64,000 nucleotides of DNA from CAZAPO01 sp044841755. GTDB taxonomy: Bacteria > Bacteroidota > Bacteroidia > Flavobacteriales > Flavobacteriaceae. Under the pieces are notes generated by a model. The model was not told where the DNA came from. It saw only the letters and a list, made by a program, of their open reading frames with translations, and did not search any database. Shown here piece by piece: positions 1 to 8,105 of this stretch (positions within the stretch are counted from its first letter, which is position 1; each line of letters starts with the position of its first letter). The stretch spans positions 124,001-188,000 of the forward strand of contig JAXOFM010000002.1 in the NCBI GenBank assembly GCA_044841755.1, read 5' to 3'. The translations under genes were made by a program, and so were the position numbers.

Positions 1-138
1 GGAACCATTTTTAAAAGTACAAACCAACATGTGGTCTGTAAAGACACTTCCAAAGCTTAAATTGTTAAAATCTACCTCGTTGATTTTAGATTGCGCTACC
101 TTAGTCACTTCAATCTTACACTTCGATTCGTTTATCAT
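1..138 (-). CDS. ilvE: Branched-chain amino acid aminotransferase, N-terminal fragment
   Basis: Reading the minus strand from an ATG at 138 gives an open frame of 46 codons that runs off the left edge of the window. The segment around residues 23-43, with the motif FGSVFTDHML, is the typical N-terminus of flavobacterial IlvE, a PLP enzyme that transaminates leucine, isoleucine and valine in the cytoplasm. The catalytic lysine lies outside the window. The gene is divergent from the lipoprotein gene that starts at 251, with about 110 bases between them. The identification rests on this short but distinctive stretch only. Confidence 0.8.
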   Translation of the reverse strand, partial: MINESKCKIEVTKVAQSKINEVDFNNLSFGSVFTDHMLVCTFKNGS

Positions 139-250
139 AACGGTATTTTTATAAGACAAAATTAAGCAAATTGAATGGCATAAAAAACTGATTTTTACTA
201 TAAAAGACGTATCTTTATATCCTCAAAAAAACACCTAAAACCCTACAAAA

Positions 251-745
251 ATGAAACTTAAATTAGCACTTTTATTAGTAATCTTATTTGCTTTTTCTTG
301 TAAGAATGAAAAATCTGCAGAAACTCAAAATGAAGCTGAGGCATCTGAGTATGCTTCTTTTGGAGATGAAATCGCAGCTGATGGTGCTTTAACCGCAATG
401 GTAATGGCTGAAAAATATGATGCTCTAAAAGTTGGAGATACCTTAAATACGAAGGTAACAGCAAGCATAAACGAAGTTTGTTCTAAGAAGGGATGTTGGA
501 TGAAATTAGACCTTGGGAACGATGAAGAAATGATGGTTCGTTTTAAAGATTATGGATTCTTTATGCCTTTAAATGCTGAGGGAGAAGTTATTGTTAACGG
601 AAAGGCTTATGTAACAGAAACATCAGTTGATGAGTTGCGTCATTATGCTGAAGATGCAGGAAAGAGTAAAAAGGAAATTGAAGCGATCACAGAGCCTAAA
701 AGAACATTGGCTTTTGAAGCAGATGGTGTGCTTTTAAAGCAATAA
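251..745 (+). CDS. DUF4920 domain lipoprotein
   Basis: A 164-residue protein with a short lipoprotein signal peptide; the lipidated Cys is residue 17 after a hydrophobic stretch ending AFS. The mature part begins with an acidic linker and then carries the DUF4920 fold (about 36-160), including a CSKKGCWM segment (Cys77 and Cys82), a beta-rich OB-like pattern and a conserved YVTETSVDEL stretch. DUF4920 proteins of Bacteroidota are periplasm-facing lipoproteins with no established function; the paired cysteines could bind metal or form a disulfide. A TATCTTTA element at 210-217 may be its promoter. The next gene starts after one base, so the two are probably co-transcribed. Confidence 0.85.
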   Translation: MKLKLALLLVILFAFSCKNEKSAETQNEAEASEYASFGDEIAADGALTAMVMAEKYDALKVGDTLNTKVTASINEVCSKKGCWMKLDLGNDEEMMVRFKDYGFFMPLNAEGEVIVNGKAYVTETSVDELRHYAEDAGKSKKEIEAITEPKRTLAFEADGVLLKQ

Positions 746-746
746 A

Positions 747-1172
747 ATGCAATATCGATTATTTGTTATATTATTCACCTTTCTCAGTTTAAGTTGCAAA
801 GAAGTTCCAAAAACTGAATCTGAAAAACCAGAATTAGTTATGGCTGAAACGTCAGAAATGGCTCAGCTTATGAGAGAAATGTATGCTTATAGTGAAACTA
901 TAAAGCAACAAGTTATTAAAGGCGAGTTATCAGCTTCTTATCCTTCCAACTTTGATAAAATTCTAACCGCAACCTTAACCGATCCATCAGATAGAGATTC
1001 TCTTTTTGAAGTTGATTCAAAGCTATTTTTGAACGCCGAGAGATTAATCTTTGAAGGATCAGAAGCAGATATTGTTGCTCATTATAATAATGCTGTTAAT
1101 GCGTGTATTTCTTGCCATAATGTGACTTGCACTGGACCGATTCCAACGATTAAAAAGTTATTAATAAAGTAA
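747..1172 (+). CDS. Small lipoprotein with a single CxxCH haem-binding motif
   Basis: A 141-residue predicted lipoprotein (signal peptide 1-16, lipidated Cys17 in LSLSC). The body is helical and acidic. Close to the C-terminus sits ACISCHNVTC: Cys120, Cys123 and His124 form a c-type haem attachment motif, and Cys128 follows. No second haem motif is present and the distal ligand is not obvious; a Met in the central helix (MAQLMREMYAY) could serve. The layout of one long helical region followed by a terminal CxxCH resembles cytochrome c' type proteins, but this is inference. It is one base downstream of the DUF4920 gene and one base upstream of the methyltransferase. Confidence 0.7.
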   Translation: MQYRLFVILFTFLSLSCKEVPKTESEKPELVMAETSEMAQLMREMYAYSETIKQQVIKGELSASYPSNFDKILTATLTDPSDRDSLFEVDSKLFLNAERLIFEGSEADIVAHYNNAVNACISCHNVTCTGPIPTIKKLLIK

Positions 1173-1173
1173 C

Positions 1174-1842
1174 TTGAAGAGAAAAATAATTACTACCGCA
1201 GATGGCTCGAAGACCATTCATATTGAAGAATGGAATGAGCAGTATCATTCTAAACATGGAGCCATTAGCGAAGCACTTCATGTATTCATTAAGAACGGAT
1301 TACATCATACTCTCGAGTTGGTTGATGAAAGACCGTTAAAAATATTAGAAATAGGCTTTGGAACGGGTTTAAACGCATTTCTAACATCTTTAGAAGCTGA
1401 GCGCAGAAAGATTGAGATTGACTATGTTGGTATCGAAGCTTATCCCGTTTTGGTGAATGAATTAGAACAGCTTAACTATGTAAATAAAATTAAAGACTCA
1501 AAAGAATCCTTGTTTAAAAAGTTACATGAGCTATCTTGGGAAGAGAGGTTTGAGGTTAGTAATAATTTTAAGCTCACCAAAAGGCAACAATTCTTTTCAG
1601 ATATAAAAGACAAAGAACAATATCACTTAATTTATTTTGATGCTTTTGGTGCTCGCGTTCAGCCAGAACTTTGGGAGAAAGATATTTTCCAAATTATGTA
1701 CAATGCTTTAAAGCCTAAAGGAGTTTTGGTTACTTATGCTGCAATAGGCAAAGTTAAACGTAATATGATGTCACTTGGCTTTACAGTTGAGCGATTACAA
1801 GGGCCTCCTGGTAAGCGTCATATGTTAAGAGCAACTAAATGA
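1174..1842 (+). CDS. mnmD: tRNA 5-methylaminomethyl-2-thiouridine-forming methyltransferase, MnmD type
   Basis: A 222-residue protein of the MnmD (DUF752) family, which uses SAM to methylate the nm5(s2)U34 wobble base of tRNAs. The Rossmann methyltransferase motif I appears as ILEIGFGTGLNAF (about 56-68). The acidic motif with DYVGIEAYP follows at about 83-91, and the YFDAFGARVQPELW stretch, typical of the MnmC2/MnmD active-site region, is near 151-164. It is the stand-alone methyltransferase: the MnmC1 oxidase domain of E. coli MnmC is absent, as usual in Bacteroidota. The start is TTG at 1174, one base after the stop of the previous gene; no in-frame ATG precedes the conserved N-terminus. 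Confidence 0.85.
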   Translation: MKRKIITTADGSKTIHIEEWNEQYHSKHGAISEALHVFIKNGLHHTLELVDERPLKILEIGFGTGLNAFLTSLEAERRKIEIDYVGIEAYPVLVNELEQLNYVNKIKDSKESLFKKLHELSWEERFEVSNNFKLTKRQQFFSDIKDKEQYHLIYFDAFGARVQPELWEKDIFQIMYNALKPKGVLVTYAAIGKVKRNMMSLGFTVERLQGPPGKRHMLRATK

Positions 1843-1920
1843 GTTCTTAATAAAGGGCAAAATATCTGTTAAACTGTCCTTAATTAGACCTTTTTTCTTC
1901 TCGCTATTTCTTAAATTTAT

Positions 1921-2829
1921 ATGATGTCAAGGGTTTTAATTACAGGAGCTACAGGTTTAGTTGGACAAGAAATTGTCAAGCAATGTCATGCTAAAAACAT
2001 TACAGTTAATTACCTGACTACCAATAAAAATAAAATTGTAAGTCTTTATAATTATCAAGGATTTTATTGGAACCCAAAAACCGGAGATATTGACGATAAT
2101 TGCTTTAAAGATGTTGATACAATAATTAATCTTTCTGGGGCAACGGTTGCCAAGCGTTGGAGTAAAAGATATAAAGCTGAAATTTTAAACAGTAGGTTAG
2201 ACTCGTTGAGACTTTTGTTTAATGCAGTTAAGGCTAATAATTACTCAATTAAGCAACTAATTTCTGCAAGTGCTATTGGAATTTATCCAGACTCCAGGAC
2301 TAATTATTATGACGAAACTAATAAAGTTATTGGTAATAGTTTTTTAGCACAGGTTACCAAACAATGGGAAGCCGAAGCTCAAAAATTTGAAGAGCTAAAC
2401 ATTAAAGTTGCGTTGGTTAGAATTGGGATTGTGCTTGCCAGCAATGGAGGAGCGCTACCAAAAATGATAAAACCAATAAAAGCATTTATAGGTTCACCTT
2501 TAGGCGGAGGAGGACAATGGCAGTCTTGGATTCATATTGAAGATTTAGCCAACATTTTTATGTTTATTAATAAAAATAAGCTAGAAGGTTTATTTAATGG
2601 TGTTGCCCCCAATCCAGTGAAACAAAGAGAGCTTGTAAAGGCTATTGCTAAAGTGGTAAACAGACCGCTTTTTCTACCTAGAGTACCAAGTTTTATATTG
2701 AAACTACTTTTAGGAGAAATGAGTGCTTTGGTTTTAGAAAGTCAACGAGTAAGCTCTAAAAAACTGGAGGATATAGGATTTAACTACAGATATAATTATT
2801 TACTTCCTACTTTGGAAAACTTACTTTAG
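1921..2829 (+). CDS. TIGR01777 family NAD(P)-dependent epimerase (YfcH/SDR39U1-like)
   Basis: A 302-residue atypical short-chain dehydrogenase. The N-terminal nucleotide-binding motif is ITGATGLVGQ (7-16), and the family hallmark NLSGATVAKRWS follows near residue 68. The SAIGIYP stretch (about 117-123) replaces the usual catalytic Tyr region, and GGGGQWQSWIHIEDL (about 196-210) is the conserved TIGR01777 C-terminal core. The C-terminus has a DUF1731-like segment ending in the ESQRVSSKKLEDIGF motif. Substrate is unknown for most members. It is a stand-alone gene with a 78-base leader, convergent with the hexosaminidase gene. Confidence 0.88.
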   Translation: MMSRVLITGATGLVGQEIVKQCHAKNITVNYLTTNKNKIVSLYNYQGFYWNPKTGDIDDNCFKDVDTIINLSGATVAKRWSKRYKAEILNSRLDSLRLLFNAVKANNYSIKQLISASAIGIYPDSRTNYYDETNKVIGNSFLAQVTKQWEAEAQKFEELNIKVALVRIGIVLASNGGALPKMIKPIKAFIGSPLGGGGQWQSWIHIEDLANIFMFINKNKLEGLFNGVAPNPVKQRELVKAIAKVVNRPLFLPRVPSFILKLLLGEMSALVLESQRVSSKKLEDIGFNYRYNYLLPTLENLL

Positions 2830-2896
2830 ACGGTATAAGTTATATTAATCGATATAAAAAAGGAACCTCTAAATATATGTATACTCTTTATTATTC

Positions 2897-4543
2897 TTAG
2901 TTTTTAGGCAATTCTTTAACATTTACATTTTCAGTTGGTGTACTTTTTTTCCAGTCAATTAACGGTGATTCATAGTACTTAACATTCATGCGCTCCAAAT
3001 ATGGGGCTTGATTAGCTAAACGCACTTTATAATCCTCCCAATTTCTATTTTCTTCTGTAGTCCAACCTAATTCAGAATATCCAATGGCCCTAGGAAAAGC
3101 TAAGTATTCCAGTTCCTCAATATTGCTAATAGTCTCTGACCAAAGCGGAGCTTCAATTCCTATTACACTTTCCATTGGTAATAGTTTTTCAGGTGTCCAT
3201 ATATAAGCACTGTCTGTTGGGATGATCGCCGCCCAAGACAGACCGTGTTTAGAGTTTTCGTTATACTTCATGTCTAAATAAGCTTTATGAGCAGGAGATA
3301 AAATAATCTTCATGTTCTTCTCTAAAGCCAATTCAGCATTTTCCTTACTTGCCCACCATTGCGAAATTGAAGTGGAATCAATATCAGCGGTAGCAACTTC
3401 GTCCCAACCAACCATTATCTTATCATATTTCTGTACAATCTTTTCAACTTTATTTACAAAGTAGATATAGTCATCTTTTTTGGTGACGTGACTTTCGTCT
3501 CCACCAATATGAAAGTATGGCCCAGGAGTGAGTTCTGAGATTTCACGAATTACATCATCTATAAACATATAGACAGAATCGTTTCTGGTATCAAATGTGC
3601 TAAAACCAACTTCAATTCCTTCATAAAGCTCAGCTTTTTTTCCATTACCATTTAGCCAAGGGTATGATGCAGATGCTGAATTTGTATGCCCAGGCATATC
3701 AATTTCTGGAACCACAGTTATATGATGTGCAGCTGCGTAATTAACAATCTCAGTATATTCCTCTTGCGTGTAAAACCCACCAGATTCTCCACCAACTTCT
3801 GTGCTCCCACCAATTTCAGTTAGTTTTGGCCATGACTTAATTTCAATACGCCATCCTTGGTCGTCACTCAAATGAAGGTGTAATACATTGTACTTATAAT
3901 AACTTAAGACATCAATATATTTCTTTACATCTTCTACACTAAAAAAGTGACGTGCAACATCCAACATTGATCCTCTATACTCAAACTGAGGAGCATCTTT
4001 AATTTTTCCTGTTGGGACTACCCAAATTTTATTTTCGGCTAAGGTTTCATTACTAATCTCAGGAATAATTTGTCTTATGGTTTGCGCACCTCTAAAAGCT
4101 CCAGCTGCTGTACTGGAATTTAAAACTATGGAGTCGTTCGAAATAATTATTTCATACGCTTCAGAATTAACTCGATCTAATCCTTCTACCTGATTGATAC
4201 TAATAACGGTTTCAGTAGTTTCAGTTTCTTCATTGACTGATAAATATAAACCAGTTTTAAACTTTATTTTATCAGCTAAAAATTCTCCAACCTTTTGGTA
4301 GGCTTCATCATTTCCTGTTGTTACAATCGAAGTAAACTCATCAAGCGCAAAACCACTTTTAGCAGCTATTACTTCCGAAGGTTTAGGAATTAAGAATTGA
4401 GCAGCAAGATCGGTTTCTGGATAATTAATTACTCGTTTACTTTTTTGACTACATGAGGTGATCATGAAAGTAAATATCAATACTATAACTGATATTATTA
4501 GCTTTATTTTTTGCATCAAAGTTGGTTTTTTTTCTGACATCAT
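2897..4543 (-). CDS. Beta-N-acetylhexosaminidase, glycoside hydrolase family 20, lipoprotein
   Basis: A 548-residue GH20 enzyme that releases terminal GlcNAc/GalNAc from glycans by substrate-assisted catalysis. A hydrophobic signal (about 12-29) ends at a candidate lipid-accepting Cys31. A GH20b-type N-terminal domain covers about 48-180. The TIM barrel follows with RGSMLDVARHF (190-200), HLHLSDDQGWR (222-232) and the catalytic HIGGDE (345-350), where Asp349 polarises the acetamido group and Glu350 is the acid/base. Length is typical for a single-domain bacterial member. It stands alone and probably acts on the cell surface or in the periplasm on chitin oligomers, glycoproteins or peptidoglycan fragments. 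The start could also be Met2 or Met10. Confidence 0.93.
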   Translation of the reverse strand: MMSEKKPTLMQKIKLIISVIVLIFTFMITSCSQKSKRVINYPETDLAAQFLIPKPSEVIAAKSGFALDEFTSIVTTGNDEAYQKVGEFLADKIKFKTGLYLSVNEETETTETVISINQVEGLDRVNSEAYEIIISNDSIVLNSSTAAGAFRGAQTIRQIIPEISNETLAENKIWVVPTGKIKDAPQFEYRGSMLDVARHFFSVEDVKKYIDVLSYYKYNVLHLHLSDDQGWRIEIKSWPKLTEIGGSTEVGGESGGFYTQEEYTEIVNYAAAHHITVVPEIDMPGHTNSASASYPWLNGNGKKAELYEGIEVGFSTFDTRNDSVYMFIDDVIREISELTPGPYFHIGGDESHVTKKDDYIYFVNKVEKIVQKYDKIMVGWDEVATADIDSTSISQWWASKENAELALEKNMKIILSPAHKAYLDMKYNENSKHGLSWAAIIPTDSAYIWTPEKLLPMESVIGIEAPLWSETISNIEELEYLAFPRAIGYSELGWTTEENRNWEDYKVRLANQAPYLERMNVKYYESPLIDWKKSTPTENVNVKELPKN

Positions 4544-4728
4544 TATAATGGTTAACTATATCACTCCACTAGTAGAGTATTGAACTAAAATAGTGCTTTG
4601 TATTATCAAAATGATATTTAATAGACCGAAGCATTCATTTAGCACATAAACGCCTAAAAAATTAAGACGAAACGTTTATAACTTCAATGCTTTAATAAGT
4701 GACACTAAACCAAATGAAATTATTAGCG

Positions 4729-4736
4729 TATTTTTG
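4729..4736 (+). promoter_or_regulatory. Promoter -7 element just upstream of the ygiQ start
   Basis: TATTTTTG matches the Bacteroidota sigma-ABfr -7 consensus TAnnTTTG exactly and ends five bases before the ATG at 4742. Transcription would start at or within a few bases of the start codon, giving an almost leaderless mRNA. No TTG is found at the ideal -33 distance. Confidence 0.5.
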
Positions 4737-4741
4737 CAGCA

Positions 4742-6682
4742 ATGAATTCATTAAAGCTTTCAAGCTGGTTACCAACCACAAGAAAAGAGGTTAAAATTAG
4801 AGGATGGGAAGAATTAGATGTAATTCTTTTTAGTGGTGATGCCTATGTAGATCACCCTTCATTTGGGCCAGCAGTAATTGGTAGGATATTAGAAAGTTGT
4901 GGGTTGAAAGTAGCTATTGTACCACAGCCATCTGTTACGGATAATTTACAGGACTTTACCAAACTTGGAGCACCTCGCTTATTTTTTGGAGTCACTGGAG
5001 GTTGTATGGATCCTATGGTGAGTAATTATACAGCTAGTAAAAAGCGAAGAGATAAGGATGCCTATACACCTAATGGCGATATTGGCTTTAGACCAGATTA
5101 TGCTACCTCAGTCTATTCTAAAATTTTAAAAGAAAAGTTTCCAGATGTTCCTGTTCTTATTGGAGGAATTGAGGCTTCTTTAAGGAGAGTGACACACTAC
5201 GATTATTGGTCAGATAAATTAATGCCAACCATTCTTGAAACCTCAAAAGCTGATATGTTGGTGTATGGAATGGGAGAGCAACCACTTCGAGAGATTGTTA
5301 GGTTGTTAGATAAAGGTGTTCCGTTTTCAAGTCTTAACACTATCAAGCAAACTGCTGTTTTTGTTGAGGAAGGAGAAAAAATTCCAAAAAATAGTAATTG
5401 GCAAGATGTGACTATTGAATCACACGAAACTTGTTTGATTGATAAAAAGAAGTTTGCCTCTAACTTTAAAATTATTGAGCAAGAGTCAAACAAACTGCAA
5501 GCAAGACGTATATTTCAAGAGGTTGGTGATAAAACCTTGATGATAAACCCGCCTTATCCAACAATGACTGAGGATGAGATTGATGCATCATTTGATCTAC
5601 CTTATACCAGATTACCACATCCAAAATATAATAAGCGCGGACCGATTCCTGCTTTTGAGATGATCAAGTTTTCAATAAACATTCATCGTGGTTGTTTTGG
5701 AGGTTGTAGTTTTTGTACCATTTCAGCTCACCAAGGAAAATTTATCGCTAGTAGAAGTCAGAAATCTATTTTAAAAGAAGTAGATACTGTTGCCAATATG
5801 CCTGATTTTAAGGGATATTTGTCTGATATTGGTGGTCCCTCTGCCAATATGTATCAAATGAAAGGAAAGATACAGTCTATATGCGATAGATGTGTTGCCC
5901 CTTCATGTATTTCACCAGTTATTTGTAGTAATCTTGATACTTCGCATAAACCATTAACGGAACTTTATAAAGCGGTTGATAATCATCCAAAAGTTAAGAA
6001 ATCTTTTATTGGTAGTGGAATTAGGCATGATATGCTTGTTCCCGAGTTTAATAAAAATGCAGATGCTCAGGAATTAGATGATTATACGGAAGAGGTGATG
6101 ACCAAACATGTTTCTGGAAGATTAAAAGTGGCTCCTGAACATACATCAGATCCAGTATTAAAGCTTATGCGGAAACCCTCATTTAAGTATTTTCATAAAT
6201 TCAAAGATCGATTTGATAAGATAAATATTAAGAAGGGATTGAACTTACAACTGATACCATATTTTATATCAAACCATCCAGCTTGTGAAGTTGAAGATAT
6301 GGCTGATTTAGCAGCGGAAACTAAGGATATGGGTTTTCAGCTTGAACAAGTTCAAGGCTTCACGCCAACTCCAATGACTGTGGCTACAGTAATTTATTAT
6401 AGTGGTTATCATCCTTATACATTGGAACCAGTTAGAACTCCAAAAACTAAAAAAGAAAAAGATGAGCAACACCGATTTTTCTTTTGGTATAAAAAGGAAA
6501 ATCAGAATTGGATAAAGAATACACTAACAAAGTTAGATAGAAAAGACCTCTTAAATGTTTTACTTCCAAAAAATGATAAATGGAGAAAGAGTAAAGGCAA
6601 CAAACCTAAGCATACATTTGATGATGCTATTCCATTCAACCAAAGGAAGAGCAAGGTGAAAAAATTTAAAAAGAGACGATAG
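4742..6682 (+). CDS. YgiQ family radical SAM protein
   Basis: A 646-residue protein of the YgiQ family. The order is DUF3417-like N-terminal vitamin-B12-binding-like region (about 25-190), a radical SAM domain whose cluster motif is RGCFGGCSFC with Cys318, Cys322 and Cys325 binding the 4Fe-4S cluster, and a basic C-terminal tail rich in Lys/Arg. An extra cysteine group (CDRCVAPSC and a nearby Cys) follows at about 381-395 and may bind a second cluster. The reaction of this widespread family is not firmly established. It is transcribed alone and ends in a bidirectional terminator shared with the convergent yceI-like gene. Confidence 0.92.
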   Translation: MNSLKLSSWLPTTRKEVKIRGWEELDVILFSGDAYVDHPSFGPAVIGRILESCGLKVAIVPQPSVTDNLQDFTKLGAPRLFFGVTGGCMDPMVSNYTASKKRRDKDAYTPNGDIGFRPDYATSVYSKILKEKFPDVPVLIGGIEASLRRVTHYDYWSDKLMPTILETSKADMLVYGMGEQPLREIVRLLDKGVPFSSLNTIKQTAVFVEEGEKIPKNSNWQDVTIESHETCLIDKKKFASNFKIIEQESNKLQARRIFQEVGDKTLMINPPYPTMTEDEIDASFDLPYTRLPHPKYNKRGPIPAFEMIKFSINIHRGCFGGCSFCTISAHQGKFIASRSQKSILKEVDTVANMPDFKGYLSDIGGPSANMYQMKGKIQSICDRCVAPSCISPVICSNLDTSHKPLTELYKAVDNHPKVKKSFIGSGIRHDMLVPEFNKNADAQELDDYTEEVMTKHVSGRLKVAPEHTSDPVLKLMRKPSFKYFHKFKDRFDKINIKKGLNLQLIPYFISNHPACEVEDMADLAAETKDMGFQLEQVQGFTPTPMTVATVIYYSGYHPYTLEPVRTPKTKKEKDEQHRFFFWYKKENQNWIKNTLTKLDRKDLLNVLLPKNDKWRKSKGNKPKHTFDDAIPFNQRKSKVKKFKKRR

Positions 6683-6710
6683 CAAGCACTCTCTAGACAA
6701 CCAATAAAAA

Positions 6711-6740
6711 AAAGCCACTTAAAAATAGTGGCTTTGTTAT
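6711..6740. terminator. Bidirectional terminator between ygiQ-like and yceI-like genes
   Basis: A perfect 9-base-pair stem, AAAGCCACT at 6711-6719 with AGTGGCTTT at 6727-6735, has a 7-base A-rich loop. It is preceded by an A-run and followed by T-rich sequence. It lies between the two convergent stops. Confidence 0.8.
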
Positions 6741-6755
6741 TATATTTTGTTCTAA

Positions 6756-7415
6756 TTACGATTTACTTCCTGCAACAGTGATCTTTAGTTCAATGTCATC
6801 ATTGATTAACTTATCCCCTAAGTTATCAAAGAATGAACCTGAGTTATATTGAACATTCCACTTAGATCTGTCAATGGTAAAAGTTTCACTAGTAATTGTA
6901 AAGTTGTTACCTTCACCAGATAAAGAAACAGGAATAGTAATATTATTTTCGATATCCTTCATTTTAAGGTTTCCAGATAACATTGTTTTACCATCTACTT
7001 CTTCTAATCCAGTTACTTCGAAAGCAGAACTTGGAAATTTTTCAACATCAAAGAAGTCAGCACTTTTTAAGTGACCTACTAAATTAGCATTCCCTTTTTT
7101 ATCAGCAGGAATATCTAAATTAACTATAGAGTTCATGTCGATTAAAAAAGTTCCGCTTTCTAATTTTCCGTTATTAACAGTAAATACACCACTTTCTAAA
7201 TTAATTGTTCCGTTGTGCTTTGAACCAGTAGGCTTAGATCCTATCCATTCAATAAGAGAAGTTTCAGCATTAGCCAAATACTTAGTTGATGTAGCTTGTG
7301 CTTCTGCAGCGTTTTCAGCTTCAGTAGTTTTAACTTCTTTAGACTCATTTTTACAACTCACAAGAACTACAGCTATAGCAACCATTGTAAATAGGTTATA
7401 AAATTTTCTTTTCAT
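6756..7415 (-). CDS. YceI family lipoprotein
   Basis: A 219-residue protein with a lipoprotein signal peptide (lipidated Cys21 in VLVSC), a short Ala/Glu-rich linker, and a YceI domain from about residue 43. Members form a lipocalin-like beta barrel that binds isoprenoid chains or other amphiphilic ligands in the periplasm. Visible family features are SLIEWIGSKPTGSKHNG near the start, the SADFFDVEKFPSSAFEVT core (about 113-130), and the C-terminal TFTIDRSKWNVQYNSGSFF with its conserved Trp and Gly. It is a single gene, convergent with the radical SAM gene and divergent from grpE. Confidence 0.9.
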   Translation of the reverse strand: MKRKFYNLFTMVAIAVVLVSCKNESKEVKTTEAENAAEAQATSTKYLANAETSLIEWIGSKPTGSKHNGTINLESGVFTVNNGKLESGTFLIDMNSIVNLDIPADKKGNANLVGHLKSADFFDVEKFPSSAFEVTGLEEVDGKTMLSGNLKMKDIENNITIPVSLSGEGNNFTITSETFTIDRSKWNVQYNSGSFFDNLGDKLINDDIELKITVAGSKS

Positions 7416-7505
7416 GATTTTGATGATTTTTAAAGTGTTTTGGCAAAAATATAAATTACCACAGTTTAAGTAGTTAAAAAAACCTAAAAATAATTAGGTG
7501 ACATT

Positions 7506-7537
7506 TTGACATTTTAATAATAATGGCAGTACTTTTG
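7506..7537 (+). promoter_or_regulatory. Candidate grpE-dnaJ promoter
   Basis: TTG at 7506-7508 and TACTTTTG at 7530-7537 are 21 bases apart. This fits the Bacteroidota -33/-7 promoter pattern. The grpE ATG is 29 bases after the -7 element. No CIRCE-type inverted repeat is visible, so heat regulation by HrcA is not supported here. Confidence 0.6.
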
Positions 7538-7566
7538 CCAACTGTTTAAAAGATGATTTTAAAAGC

Positions 7567-8103
7567 ATGAGCAAGAAAAGTAAAAAAGAAGAATTAGTGG
7601 ACGAACAAGTTGAGGTAAAGGAAACTTCTCAAGAAGAAATTGTAGAGAAAACCTTAGAAGAACAATTGCAAGAAGAATTAAAATCTGAAAAGGATAAGTT
7701 TTTGCGTTTGTTTGCTGAATTTGAAAATTATAAAAGAAGAACTGCTAAGGAGCGTATCGAGTTGTTTAAAACTGCAAGTGAGGACGTTATGGTTTCTTTA
7801 CTTCCGGTGATTGATGATTTTGAACGTGCATTGACTCATATTGAAGAAGATAAAGAAGCTGAAGAACTTAGAAAAGGTGTACTTCTTATTTATCAAAAAA
7901 TGCTTTCCACTTTAGAGCAAAAAGGATTGTCACAAATAAAAGTTGAGCAAGGAGACACTTTTGATGCAGATCAACACGAAGCGGTTACACAAATTCCGGC
8001 TCCTAGTGATGATCTAAAAGGAAAAATTATAGATGTTATTGAAAAAGGGTACGCTTTAGGTGAAAAAATTATTCGTTTTCCAAAGGTAGTTATCGGACAA
8101 TAG
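7567..8103 (+). CDS. grpE: GrpE, DnaK nucleotide exchange factor
   Basis: A 178-residue cytoplasmic co-chaperone that releases ADP from DnaK. The N-terminal third is a highly charged coiled-coil rich in Glu/Lys (about 8-60), followed by the conserved [17 protein letters not shown] helix (about 48-64). The C-terminal beta domain carries the family ending [17 protein letters not shown]. The length is normal. It is followed by dnaJ after two bases, the usual operon; dnaK is not in the window. Confidence 0.97.
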   Translation: MSKKSKKEELVDEQVEVKETSQEEIVEKTLEEQLQEELKSEKDKFLRLFAEFENYKRRTAKERIELFKTASEDVMVSLLPVIDDFERALTHIEEDKEAEELRKGVLLIYQKMLSTLEQKGLSQIKVEQGDTFDADQHEAVTQIPAPSDDLKGKIIDVIEKGYALGEKIIRFPKVVIGQ

Positions 8104-8105
8104 AT

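Noticed and set aside
7440..7566. CIRCE element (HrcA operator) upstream of grpE
   Set aside because: No TTAGCACTC-N9-GAGTGCTAA inverted repeat is present; only a standard promoter is seen.
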